Source of the DNA: Zizania palustris
Lineage: Eukaryota > Streptophyta > Magnoliopsida > Poales > Poaceae
Reading direction: 5' to 3'
DNA: 64,000 nucleotides
NCBI GenBank assembly: GCA_019279435.1
Contig: JAAALK010000286.1
Location: 37,013,712 to 37,077,711 of the forward strand
Shown: positions 22,846 to 34,063 of the stretch, one piece after another
How the letters are laid out: every line of letters starts with the position of its first letter
Numbering within the stretch: the first letter of the stretch is position 1
Position numbers and translations under genes: made by a program
Notes under the pieces: model-generated
What the model saw: only the letters and a program-made list of their open reading frames with translations
Database searches by the model: none
What the model was told of the DNA's origin: nothing

Positions 22846-25307
22846 ATGGATAGAGGCAGTAAAATTCCTCTGTTCGATGGGACTGATTTCGCATACTGGA
22901 AGGTGCGCATGGAGGCTTACTTGTTAAGCCAAGGAAATGCAATTTGGGAGATTGTGGATTCACAATACTCCATCCCTGATACCCGCACCACTCAAACTGA
23001 AAAAGATCAGTATAATACCAACTCGAAGGCAAGAAACATACTGTTCATTGGGTTGAGCCGGAGTGAGTTTGATAGGGTGCAGCACCTTAGGACTGCTAGG
23101 GAGATTTGGACAACACTCACTGTCTTTCATGAGGGCTCTACACAGATTAAGGCCAGGCGCCAAAGCACATACAATCAACAGTATCAGCTGTTTGTGCAGG
23201 CACCTGGTGAATCTATAGATGCCATGTTTTCACGCTTTGATGCTATAGTGAGTAACTTGCGGTCCAACGGGACGCTTGCTTACAGTGATCATGATAGGGC
23301 TATCAAGCTTCTCTATGCTCTTGACCGTAGCATATGGGAAGTAAAGATATCCAGCATTGAGGTGTCCGCAGGTTATGACACTTTGACCTGTGATGAACTC
23401 TTTAGCAAGCTGAAGTCCACAGAGATTGCCAAGGCATCTCTTGCAGTGCACAGAAGCTCTTTGCCACAGCCATTGGCATTGGTTTCTAGCACTAGCCGTG
23501 GCACCACTGCAGAACCAAGCACATCTGGCACTTGTGTTCTTGCAGATGGTTTTGCTTTGTCCTCCCTGATCTCCGTCACAAAGGAGCAGGTGGACACTTT
23601 AGATGATGATGAGCTTGCTCTCATTGCCCGGAGGTTCACCCGCTTTCATCATGAGAGACGGGATCAGAGGAGAAGTGGTTTTAGTGGTTGCTTTGAATGC
23701 GGCGACACTTCTCACATCAAGGCTAGTTGCCCCAAGCTCAAGAAGAGAGATGAGAGTGAGCGCCCCAAATACCACAAAAAGGAGAGGAAGCCCTTTGTGA
23801 AGGGCAAGCGCGGCAAGATGGCTAAGAAAGTAGCCAAGGCCGCTTCCAGAGCATTTGTTGCTGCTCTCTGCGACATCGACACGTCCTAAACTGAGGAGTC
23901 GAGCTCTGAGGAGGAGGAGTCCCCACGGAAGGAGGACAAGAAGGACAAGAAGGGACGAGACTTCACCGACCTTTGCTTCATGGCCGACAGCGATCACAGT
24001 GGCGATGAGCTTGACTCATCTGAGGTACCACTATCCTATGACCAGCTTTCAATAAAACTGGATGAGCTGAATGAAGTAGTTCTTGGTCAGGATAGATTAC
24101 TTGTGCAAGCCGCTAGAGAAAGAAAAGACCTTAGACTTAGGCTAGAAACTGTTTCTATGATTATGCCATGCTTAAGTCTAAAGTTAATGATGCTGAATGT
24201 GATTCTTGTACCACTGTCATGGGTGAGCTTGCTCAGTTGCGTTCTGTACATGCTCAAACTCTTTCTGAGCTTGAGACTGCACAGAAGCAGCTTTTGGAGG
24301 TGGATTCTAGACCTCATGATATTATTGAATGCATGAACTGTTCTTTATTGCGCGAGAGCATTAATTTACGTGATAAACATGTTCATGATTTGGAGGCTAG
24401 ATTGGAGAGGGCCGGTAGTTCTAAGGATGTGCAACCTGTTTGTGACACTTGCATCACCCTTAAGGACCAGCTAGGCACTGTTAGAGAGCGAGCTGAAAAT
24501 CTCATGTCTGAAAATGAATATCTCCTTTCCGTGGTTAATAAATGCATTGAGGGAAAGGGTAGGATGGATTTGCTCTTGGCCAAGACCAAGTTGTGTGCTG
24601 ACAGAGCAGGGGTAGCTCTAGGTTTGGGTTTTGAGAGGATTTCTTCAGACAGTAAGACCAAAACTGTTTTTACCTCACCCACTACCTTAGAGAAAGAAAG
24701 AGCTCTGTTAGACACTCCACCAGCCAAGAAACCTACCCGAGCTCAAAAGAAAACCACACCTCCTGCCAAGAAAAATCCTCCCAAGAAAACCATTCAGAGA
24801 AAACCCAAGGAGCCTGTGAGAGTTGCTCATGTGACCCATGAGAGTGCCCCCAGGAGAGTGTTTCATTGTTCCTATTGTCAGCGGGCGGGTCATTTGGTTG
24901 GGTTCTGTTTTCGTCGCATCAAGGATGAGGGACGCTCTAAGGCGATGAGTTACCAGAACATGCATTACCCATCTTTAGGTATGCATGAGTCTGAGTCTTA
25001 CTATCGTCCTGCTTTTGAGGCTCCTCGCACTTCTCGGAGAGGTTTTGCTCCTCGAGGTGTTCACCATGTTCCATATGGTGATAGACCTCGGGCGCGTAGC
25101 TTTGTACCTCGTCAGAGTAGGAGACCTCGACATGTTGTTCGATCACAGCATGTAGGTAGACCTCGCACTTTGCATTATTCTGATTATCATGTGCGTAGAC
25201 CGGCTACTTTTGCTGCGCCTACTACTCGTGTCACTCAGTGCTGGATGCCTCGTCATTATTTCACTCACCCCAGCACTGAGCGATCGAGATATTATTATCA
25301 TGTGTAG
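22846..25307 (+). pseudogene. gag: Element C Gag, one stop and one frameshift
   Basis: The start MDRGSKIPLFDG is at 22846. The UBN2 region and the first CCHC (CFECGDTSHIKASC) are intact to 23889, where a Ser codon has become TAA. Near 24152 one base is missing relative to the intact copy, after which the frame at 24168-25307 continues with the coiled-coil (CDSC, CMNC, CDTC pairs), the second CCHC (CSYCQRAGHLVGFC) and the basic tail. It ends at the same UAG (25305-25307) as in D and E. A further in-frame TGA follows at 25317-25319, a CGA-to-TGA change. Confidence 0.92.
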
Positions 25308-25322
25308 GCGACAGATTGAGGC

Positions 25323-28300
25323 TTGGAGGGCACGTGGATCATGGACTCCGGTTGTTCGCGTCACATGACAGGAGATGCAGCATGGTTCTCCAGCCTCACC
25401 ACAACCAAGCAAAGGGAACATATCACCTTCGGAAACAATCGAAGAAGTAGAGTGAAAGGTAAAGGTGTGGTAAGAATTAACTCGAATTTCACTCTCAAAG
25501 ATGTTGCTTTGGTTGAAAACCTGGGATACAATTTGCTGTTTGTATCTCAGTTGCTTGATGAGGGCTTCGAAGTGCGATTTCATCGCGATACTTCGCAAGT
25601 GCTCAATTCTGATGGCGTTGTGGTTTGTTAGATCTTTAGAGTTGGGAGAGTTTTTGGAGCTGATTTTTTAGAGTCATCTGGTTCTTCTCATTGTCTTGTT
25701 GCACATTCGACTTCTGAGCTTTGGAAGTGGCATAGGAGACTAGGGCATATGAGCTTTGAGTTGCTCGCTCGTCTGAGCGCCCTAGGTCTGATCCGAGGAT
25801 TGCCCAAGCTCAAGTTTGAGAAGAATTTAGTTTGCGCTCCTTGTCGACATGGAAAAATGATTGTTGCTTCGCATTCGCCAGTCACCACAGTGATGACTGA
25901 ACAGCCCGGAGAACTTCTTCACATGGACACTGTAGGTCCTTCTCGGGTTAGTTCTTTAGGCGGCAAGTGGTATGTATTAGTTATTGTCGATGATTTCTCT
26001 CGCTACTCTTGGGTCTTCTTTCTTGCCAGCAAGGATGAAGTGTTTTCACACTTTCGGAGCTTGGCTTTGAGACTTTTCACTGAACTCCCAGGTGCATTGA
26101 AATTCATTCCAAGTGATAATGGCACCGAGTTCAAAAATAGTCTCTTTGTTGACTTTTGCATGGAGCATGGCATAGAACATCAATTCTCTGCTCCGCGGGT
26201 TCCTCAACAGAACGGTGTTGTTGAGAGGAAGAACCGCACTTTGGTTGAGATGGCTAGGACGATGCTTGATGAGCATAGGACTCCTAGAAAATTCTGGGCT
26301 GAGGCCATGAACACTGCATGTTACATCTCAAACCGCATATTCTTGCGCTCAATTTTAAATTTGACATCTTATGAGCTGCGTTTTGGGAGACAGCCCAAGG
26401 TTACTCATCTTCGAGTTTTTGGCTGTCGCTGCTTTATCCTAAAACGTGGTAACTTGGATAAATTTGAGTCGCGATCTTCTGACGGGATCTTTTTGGGTTA
26501 CACAACACATGGTCATTCTTATCGTGTTTATAATTTAGAGACTAACACTGTCATCGAGTCATGTGATGTGACTTTTGATGAATCAACCCCCTCTGTTAGT
26601 TCTGCTTTTGAACAGGCAAATGAACATGACATGGAACAGACCTTATTCGAAGAATAAGATCCCGGAGAATTCGAGGATGAACCCCTACTACCCTCGACAT
26701 CAACCCCCGAAGCCGACCCCGCTTCAACCACTTCGGCACGAGGTCCCGAAGCGACTACCTCAAAATCGGTCATCTTGGACCACTCCAACGCACAAGTTAA
26801 GGGGGAGACTGCATCCCGCCGCGAGGCTCCACATCATGTTCAAAGGATGCATCCTCCAGAGCAGATCATTGGTGAGCTTGATGAAAGGGTAACACGTTCT
26901 CATGCTCATTTTGTTGATTCCGCTTTTGTTGCTTCTTTCGAGCCCTTAGATGTTAGTCATGCACTTTCTGATTCTAGTTGGATCAATGCCATGCATGAGG
27001 AACTTGAAAATTTTGAGAGAAACAAAGTCTGGTCATTAGTTGATCCTCCACCAAATGTTCATTTCATTGGAACAAAATGGATTTTCAAAAATAAACAAGG
27101 GGGGATGGGACTATAGTTAGAAACAAGGCTAGACTTGTAGCTCAGGGCTTTTCTCAACTAGAAGGGATTGATTTTACTGAAACTTTTGCACCTGTTGCTC
27201 GCCTTGAGGCCATTAGGATTTTGCTTGCCTTTGCGACATCCCGGGGATTCAAACTCTATCAAATGGATGTCAAAAGTGCTTTTCTTAATGGCTTCATAGG
27301 TGAAGATGTTTATGTAAAACAGCCCCCTGGTTTTGAAAACTCCAAGTACCCACATAAAGTCCTTAAACTTCATAAGGCTCTTTATGGACTCAAGCAGGCC
27401 CCTCGGGCTTGGTATTATAGACTTAAGTCTTTTCTGTTTGAGCGGGGGTATTTGATGGGCTCTCTTGATAAAACTCTATTTACTCTCAAGCATGGCAAAG
27501 ATTTCCTCCTAGTTCAGATTTATGTGGATGATATCATCTTTGGTGGCTCTTCTCATGCTTTGGTTGCCGAGTTTGCAGATACCATGAGCAGGGAATTTGA
27601 AATGTCAATGATGGGTGAACTCACCTTTTTCCTTGGTTTGCAAATCAAGCAAAGCAAACAAGGTACTTTCGTCCACCAGACGAAGTACACCAAGGACCTG
27701 CTCAAGAAGTTCGACATGTCCGATGTGAAGCTCCTCGCCACTCCGATGGCTACATCTGTAGCATTGGACCTTGACGAAGATGGAGAAGCCGTAGATCAGA
27801 AGGAGTTCCGAAGCATGATCGGCTCCCTCCTCTACTTGACTGCCACGAGGCCGGACATACACTTCGCAGTGTGTCTGTGCGCTCATTTTCAGGCTTCACC
27901 ACGAGCTTCGCACCGCCAAGTGGTAAAGCGCATTCTCAGGTATCTCAAACATACCCTTGAATTTGGCATATGGTATTCAGCGTCTTCATCTTTATGTCTT
28001 CGAGGTTATTCCGATGCGGATTTTGCTGGGTGTAGAATTGATAGGAAGAGTACCTCTGGTACTTGTCATTTTCTGGGTACATCATTGGTTTGCTGGTCTT
28101 CCCGCAAACAGTCTAGTGTTGGACAATCGACGGATGAGGCCGAATATGTTGCTGCAGCTAGCTGTTGCTCTCAGATTTTGTGGATGGTTTCCACTTTGCG
28201 GGATTTCGGGTTAGATTATAAGAGTGTTCCACTTTTCTGTGATAACACTAGTGCTATTTGTATTGCAAACAACCCGGTTCAGCACTCTAGAACCAAACAC

Positions 28301-28474
28301 ATTGATGTACGGTATCACTTTCTCCGAGACCACAATGAGAAGGGTGATATTGAACTTCAATATGTTGATACCCAACACCAGCTTGCCGACATTTTCACAA
28401 AACCCCTCGATGCCTCTCGATTTGCTTACTTGCGTGGGGAACTTGGCATTTGTCACCCTTACGGCATTTTGTGA
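25323..28474 (+). pseudogene. pol: Element C Pol, several stops and a frameshift
   Basis: All copia domains are recognisable: protease (MDSGCSRHMTGD), HHCC zinc plus integrase core (25749-26657; SDNGTEF and VERKN present), reverse transcriptase (YVDD, within 27221-28474) and RNase H ending ICHPYGIL. Breaks visible by comparison with the intact copy: TAG near 25629 (Lys codon), TAA near 26655 (Glu codon) and a small indel near 27100 that shifts the frame before the RT. No product of normal length can be made. Confidence 0.92.
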
Positions 28475-29636
28475 GGGGGAGCTGTTTTAGATGGATGTGT
28501 CTTTGCTAATTGTGTGCTAAAATTGCATTTACATCTTTTGCACTTATATGCCTGATTATAACTCATGAAATCATGACAGCTCAACTCTTTTAACTTGTCT
28601 GAAACATTTATGTGCATGATGTTTTCTTTTCAAAATCAAATCATGCTCACTGCTTAGTCTTGAAACTAGCATGTTTAGGTAGGACTGTTTTAGCTATCTT
28701 TTATCTGCTTGATAGCAAGACTCATTTCTTTGGATGCTAAAAATTGCAACTTGAAAAATTGTTCTACATTTTCATGGATATTCATAAAGTGCCAAACAAT
28801 TGGTTCACTTAGTTAAAATCAAAAACTCCATGATTTGCATGCTTTAAGTGAAAAGATCCAGGTGGGTTTGTTTGTCGCACTACCCTATTCTAGACTGCTT
28901 TCCATTGCACTTTGGTGTGAACTGGAATAGTGTAGTGTATGCCAAAATCTTTGCCTTAAGCTTCTTATGGCTTTCATGCCTAGGCTTGGCCGGATTGGAA
29001 AGTATAAGGTGGACAAACAAATAACCCCTGGCACTAAGTAAAGAACAACAAAAAAAATTCATTGATTATCAAGTTTGCTTTTCATGCTTCATTTGAACTG
29101 GACTTGTCTGTCTAGAGTTGAAATTGACTAGCTTTGCGCAGTCCCTGCTTTTACTTGTCTAGTTTCCTTGTCTAAGTGGTGATGCTTTTATTTCAAAAAT
29201 GATCAAATCACATGCTTCATCATGTTTCTAGAGAATGTTAATTTGAGCTGAGCCCATGATCATTGGTGTTATTGTTGGCATATTTTTGCTTCATATGTCT
29301 TTGCAATTCTGCTCATTTCGAAGCTTTGCATCTTTTACATGCTCCTTGATGCTTGCATTGCCAAAGGGGGAGAAATTCCCAAAGGAGGAGAGACTTGCTT
29401 CGTTCTCTGCTGCAAGGGGTATAATTTCCAAAGGGGAGAGAATTTGACATAAAGGGAAAACTTAACTCAGGGGGAGTTTTTATTGCCGAAGGGGCTTTTA
29501 CTCTTTTGAGAAAGGGGGAGGAAAATTCTTCTGTCAAGTGGCATGATTTGGCTCTTTTCTGAGTTTTTATGGTCACTTGTGTGCTGAAAATTTCTAATTT
29601 TTCTTGAACTTGGAGTTGGTTGTCAATGCACTCATC
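28475..29636 (+). other. Element C 3' non-coding region with polypurine array
   Basis: No reading frame. The conserved Sirevirus block is at 28851-29035. Repeated purine runs (AAAGGGGGAG, AAAGGAGGAG, AAGGGGAG, CAGGGGGAG, AAAGGGGGAG) lie between 29361 and 29521. The layout matches elements D and E. Confidence 0.82.
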
Positions 29637-29647
29637 AAGGGGGAGAT
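29637..29647 (+). promoter_or_regulatory. Element C polypurine tract
   Basis: AAGGGGGAGAT immediately before the 3' LTR TG at 29648. Confidence 0.88.
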
Positions 29648-31687
29648 TGAGAAACCAAGGGTTGGTTTCAGTGTTTGTGATGAGTGATTGACAGGCTTTT
29701 TACCTCTGTTCGAAGGGGTACCTCCGAAGGGGGTTCGGAGGTTGGACCTCCGAAGGGTGTTCGGAGGTGGTACCTCCGAAGGGTGTTCGGAGGTGGTTTC
29801 ACCGAAGTGTGGTCGGTGGTTGCTTGCTGCAGCTGTTGCAGCGGAGTGTGCCTGTCGGAGGGGTCCGACAGTACACGATGACTGGGTGTGTACCGAAGGG
29901 TTCGATACTTTGGGCGGTACACCGGAGTGTGTGCCAGAGGTTGCTAACCCGGAGAGGTCTCCGGAGTACTGGATACACTTGTCTGCTTGTCTGTGGTGCG
30001 CAGGGACTTCGGAGGCGACGGACAAGGTTCGCAGCAGGTGAACCTGGGTCAAGCGGGAGGCTTGATGCCAGGGGAGCGGGGAGCTCCGTCACGGTGGCTG
30101 CGAAGGGGTCCGAGTCGGTCCTCGGGTTGAGGCGCGCCAGGTGAAGGCAGAGAGTGCGAAGCGTGGCTCCGAGTGAAGGTACTCCGAGACAAAGTCCTCG
30201 GAGGTGAGGCACTTCGAAGGTACTCTGGATGGAGTGACTTCGGAGTATGGTGGAACAAGTCCTCTGCGGAGGCAAGGAGTTCGAAGTGTGCTCCGGAGGG
30301 AGACATTCGAAGGTTGCCCGACGAAGGTCTCAGAAGTCGAGGCGCATCGAAGGCATGGTCCGGGTGAGGCTCGTCGAGGAGTGTGCTCGGGGAGAGGCAC
30401 TGCGACGAAGTGCTCATGGAATGCTTCATGCGGAGGCCTCGGACGAAGGAGGGACTTCGAAGGGTGGTACTCCGAAGGTGGGGCTTCAGAGGGAGGAAGG
30501 CTTCGGAGCGGGGCTAGCTCCGGAGCGAGGTTGACTTGAGGTGCTTCGACCTGCATGGCTTCGGTACACGGACTGACGGAGTTCGAGCTGGGTGAAGCTG
30601 CGAAGCCGTGGTGGTCCACTCCGGAGGTGTTGGTGCGAAGGCCCAAGGGCTTTGACGGCTTCGGCTCAAAACCGTCACTGTATCGAAGGCTATCTTCGGC
30701 GAAGCGAAGGCCACTAGGCTCAAGGCTTCTCGCCGAAGCTACCGCACCCTCGCGTGCGAAGGGAGGCTCCAGAAGGTCAAAGACTGCAAAGGCTGACACT
30801 GTCTGTTCTGTAAAAAGCTGACGCTGTCCCCTCTGCAAAGCTGACAGAGAAGCCTCCAGAATAAAGGTGGACTACCTTTTGTACCCCTTAGTTCTGTAGA
30901 GACAAATCCTTTGTAAATCCTAGGGGTAGTGTAGTCATTTCCTTTGGGTGAACTGTGGGCTATAAATATGGGGGCTCGGTAGGTAACATTTAACACTTTG
31001 AGCATTTACTGTTGATCTCCTGTAGCCACATACCTCGCTGTATTTCATCCAGAGTTCAATTTATTGTGTTCCTTGTTCAAGCGGCGAAGCCCTGCTTCTT
31101 TGTGCTTTTTGCTTGAGCTCGCTTTACATACCTCGCTAGTTTTAGTGCACCGAAGCCTGTCTAGGCGAAGGGTGTTTTGTGCGAAGTGTGTTTTTCAGTG
31201 TGCTGTCGCTCTGTGTAACTTGAGGCTTGACCTCACAGCTTACTAGCGAAGCCCTGATCGAAGCCCGTTTTGCTTCTTGTGTCGAAGCCCTTAGCAAAGT
31301 CCGCGTGTGTGTGTTTAGACCTTGTGTACGAAGCCCAGCACCAGTTGCTGCTGCCAAGTACTTGGTCGAAGTCCTCAGTAGGGTATCCACTCTTGCGAAG
31401 GGTGAAGTGCGAAGCCTGCTCGAAGCACCCTGTGTGCGGAGCCTGCACTGACTTAGCAGAGTAGATTGTCGAGGGGTGTAAGTGGAGCGAAGGCTTCTTG
31501 GCTTCGAACTTTTGCTCCTGCGAAGCCTGTGTTCGGAGCTGTCGAAGTACCTCCGAACCAGACCTTCGAAGGTAGTGTTCGAAGCCTGTTCCGCAGAAGG
31601 CAGAACCAAAACCGAAGGCTAGTTTTTAGCCTGAAATTTTAAAAGCTCCCATTCACCCCCCCTCTGATCGCCGTTTCCGGTCCAACA
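29648..31687 (+). repeat. Element C 3' LTR
   Basis: 2040 bp, collinear with 20742-22781; TATA box at 30961-30968. It ends GGTCCAACA at 31687, followed by ACAAA of the target site. Confidence 0.93.
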
Positions 31688-32975
31688 ACAAAATTCTTAG
31701 ATATGAAGGAGTGTGTTGCTCCCGAGTCGAACAATATTACTGCGGGTATGGAATTTGCAGTAAACATACCGAGGACGACTTCCAGGGCTTATTGGGCTTC
31801 TTACGCAGTGACGTGATTGACACGGGTGCGGATCATCGGGTTGGGAGTGGCTCCTTGGGTCTGCTTGGGGTGAGGACACTGATGGGAGTAGTGCCCTTCC
31901 TTGCAGCAGTTAAGCACATGGCTGGCTTGCCATTCTGGTCCCTCAGAGTGTTTGCCTTGACGGCTGGTGTCGATGGGGCTGATGGAGCTGGTGGAGCTAG
32001 TGGAGCTGGGCGGGGGTTCCTGGTGCTTAGACCGCCGGAGTAGTACTGTGTCCTAAAGACGGGATGAGGGTGATGGCTTCGTGCATGGGCTAGAGGAGTG
32101 AAGCGGGGCCTCTGAAGGATTCCCTAGTTGTGCTTGAAGGCTACCATCTTCCTCTTCCTCTTCTTAAGGTCCAGCTAGTTCTACTCAGTCTCCTGGATGA
32201 TAGCTTTATTCACCAACTGTTGGAATTTGGCATAGTCCACAACGACAAGTTGGATGGATAGCTCGTCCTTTAGTCCTCGGAGGAACTTGGCATGGCGGGT
32301 GGCGTTGGTGCGGACTTCCTCTTGCGCAAAACGGGCCAGACGGTTGAACTCGTGGAGATATTCCGTGACCGACTTGCCTCCCTGCTACAAGTCACGGAAT
32401 TCATACTATTTCTGGGCCACGACCCTGGCTGGTACATGGGTGGCATGGAAGGCGGTGGAGAATTCCACCCAAGTGACCAAGTGACCTTCGGGTTAGGACT
32501 CTAGGTAGTTATCCCACCACTCTGCTGTCGGGCCCTGGATTTGATGGGCGACGAAGGCTACTCGCTCCAAGTCGGAGCACTGGAGGAGGTCCAACTTCTT
32601 GCCGATCGTCCTCAACCAATCCCCTGCCTCCATTGGGTTGGTCGTACTCGAGAAGGTGGGAGGTCGCACTCGTAGGAATTCTGACAGTTGGGTGGCGGGG
32701 GCTGATACGGGGGCTTGAGGGCGTAGAGGTAGATCCAAGTGGTGTTGTTGCTGTAGATGATTTATCTGAGCCTACTGCTCATGCATGTGGGCATGTTGCT
32801 ATTGCATCTAAGCCAACAACGCGGTGATGAGTTGATTTTGATTGGCCATCATCTCGGCCAAGGAAAGGATGTTGGCAACGGGTGCTCTGGTCTGTCGTTG
32901 CCTTGGGACTTCTCCATTGGGCACCGCATGGCTTGGTAGGTTGGGGGTGGAGGACGGGTTCTCCTCGTTGGCCAT
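31688..32975 (-). pseudogene. gag: Element G gag and protease, decayed
   Basis: The minus-strand start is MANEENPSSTPN at 32975. The 32493-32738 segment holds the retrotransposon-gag domain (RPPTFSSTTNPMEAGDWLR, ending GPTAEWWDNY). A degenerate zinc knuckle (NCCKEGHYSHQC, first Cys lost) lies near 31900. The aspartic protease motif FDSGATHSFIS is near 31710-31750. Several in-frame stops interrupt it. The reading crosses into the pol part at 20741 once element C is mentally removed. Confidence 0.88.
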
Positions 32976-33369
32976 TCTAAAGATGGAAATTTCCCATGAT
33001 CATAGGAGGTTTAGAAAATTATACTCAAAATATCTCACAGTTTTCTTTATTAAATGTGATATGAAATTCATTACAATTCAGCTCTTATTTTCTATCTCAC
33101 CATAGCACAAGTCGCTATGGATGGTATCACAAACAAGAAAAACAAACATCCAGTGTATAGCGTCTAGCATAACCAACTAGTGGTTGTCGGTGGTGTTTTC
33201 AGACCCTTGGAGAGATCCTGCTGTGGTGCTAGGCTCGGCCTCATCGTCGGCCATTACTCCTTAGGATGTTCCAGCCTCACCTAGAATGGGTAGGACTGTG
33301 CTCCATTTGGTCAATTTCTTTGGGCGACGAAGGGCCTTCCGAAGGGTCTTCCTCCTAGGGGGATCGTGG
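32976..33369 (-). other. Element G spacer between extra ORF and gag
   Basis: AT-richer sequence without a usable reading frame, lying between the upstream ORF and gag on the minus strand. No signal recognised. Confidence 0.5.
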
Positions 33370-33925
33370 GTACTAGCTCTACAATATCCTTCTTGAGTTC
33401 TCGGTTCTATCTAAGGAGTTGGGTAAACTGCTGCCGAAGTTCATCGGCCTCCTGACAGTAGTAGTCGACCCAAGCTTGTGTCTCATCGGCGAGTATGAGA
33501 GCCTCGGTGTGGACGGTATCCATAGCCAATAAGAGATGGGTCTGTTAGGCTACTAGAGGATCGCAGCCATCGAGATCGATGATGTAGGTGCTACGATCTG
33601 AGCATAGCTCCCAAGATGGCAGATGGCGAAAGGTGGTGCCTTCCAGGTGGTCGTCATAGATATGATGAAGTTCTCCCAGTGCTTGAAGAGTTGTTTCTTG
33701 ACAACCAATTTCGAAGCTTGAAGCTCTGACCGAGGTGGCGAAGGAGATCAGCTCCGGGTCTGAGGCGATGAGGGTCAGGGTTACTTGGCATGGGCCACTC
33801 TCATCGATCTGGTAGATCCCGCGGTACTCTGGTTCATGGGTGTATTGTAGGAAAACTGCCAACATACGAAGCTCTTGGACGAAACTAGTGGCCTCCCGGC
33901 AGAAACTACGAATGTGGGTCGGCAT
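33370..33925 (-). pseudogene. Element G extra ORF upstream of gag
   Basis: A minus-strand frame of about 185 codons starts MPTHIRSFCREA at 33925. One TAA at about 33546 interrupts an otherwise continuous reading, and a TAG follows the QQFTQLLR motif. The first ~125 residues look like a compact folded domain (VTLTLIASDPELISFATS, EIGCQETTLQALGELH). The remainder (ADETQAWVDYYCQEADELR) looks helical or coiled. It lies between the primer-binding site and gag. It matches none of gag, pol or env that I know. Additional ORFs upstream of gag are known from some plant gypsy elements, including long-LTR rice families as far as I recall. The function is unknown. Confidence 0.7.
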
Positions 33926-34048
33926 CTACAAAGAAGGCAAAGTTTAAAGAGTGAGGGAGAGGAGAAAAATACGAAGTACAGTCTTACAAATAAAATTTTA
34001 TAAATCTAGGCATCGAGCAGGTATGTTTGGCTTCCTACAGTCAAGCCG

Positions 34049-34060
34049 GCTCTGATACCA
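34049..34060 (-). promoter_or_regulatory. Element G primer-binding site
   Basis: TGGTATCAGAGC on the minus strand, three bases inside the 5' LTR end at 34064. Complementary to initiator tRNA-Met. Confidence 0.9.
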
Positions 34061-34063
34061 TCT

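Larger units (their letters stand above)
20742..31687 (+). mobile_element. Element C: full-length Sirevirus (Ty1/copia), decaying
   Basis: This 10.9-kb plus-strand element has two 2040-bp LTRs, a tRNA-Met primer site, gag, pol, polypurine array and tract. Flanks are AAAAA (20737-20741) and ACAAA (31688-31692), a target-site duplication with one mismatch. The host reading frame of G confirms ACAAA as the original. By eye the LTRs differ at about 24 positions (1.2%), mostly C-to-T or G-to-A. Gag and pol each carry stops and frameshifts, so it is dead on its own. Confidence 0.94.

Noticed and set aside
31688..34063. Possible host gene between C and the G 5' LTR
   Set aside because: The minus strand shows gypsy protease, zinc knuckle, gag and an upstream ORF with a primer-binding site, so it is the internal part of element G.
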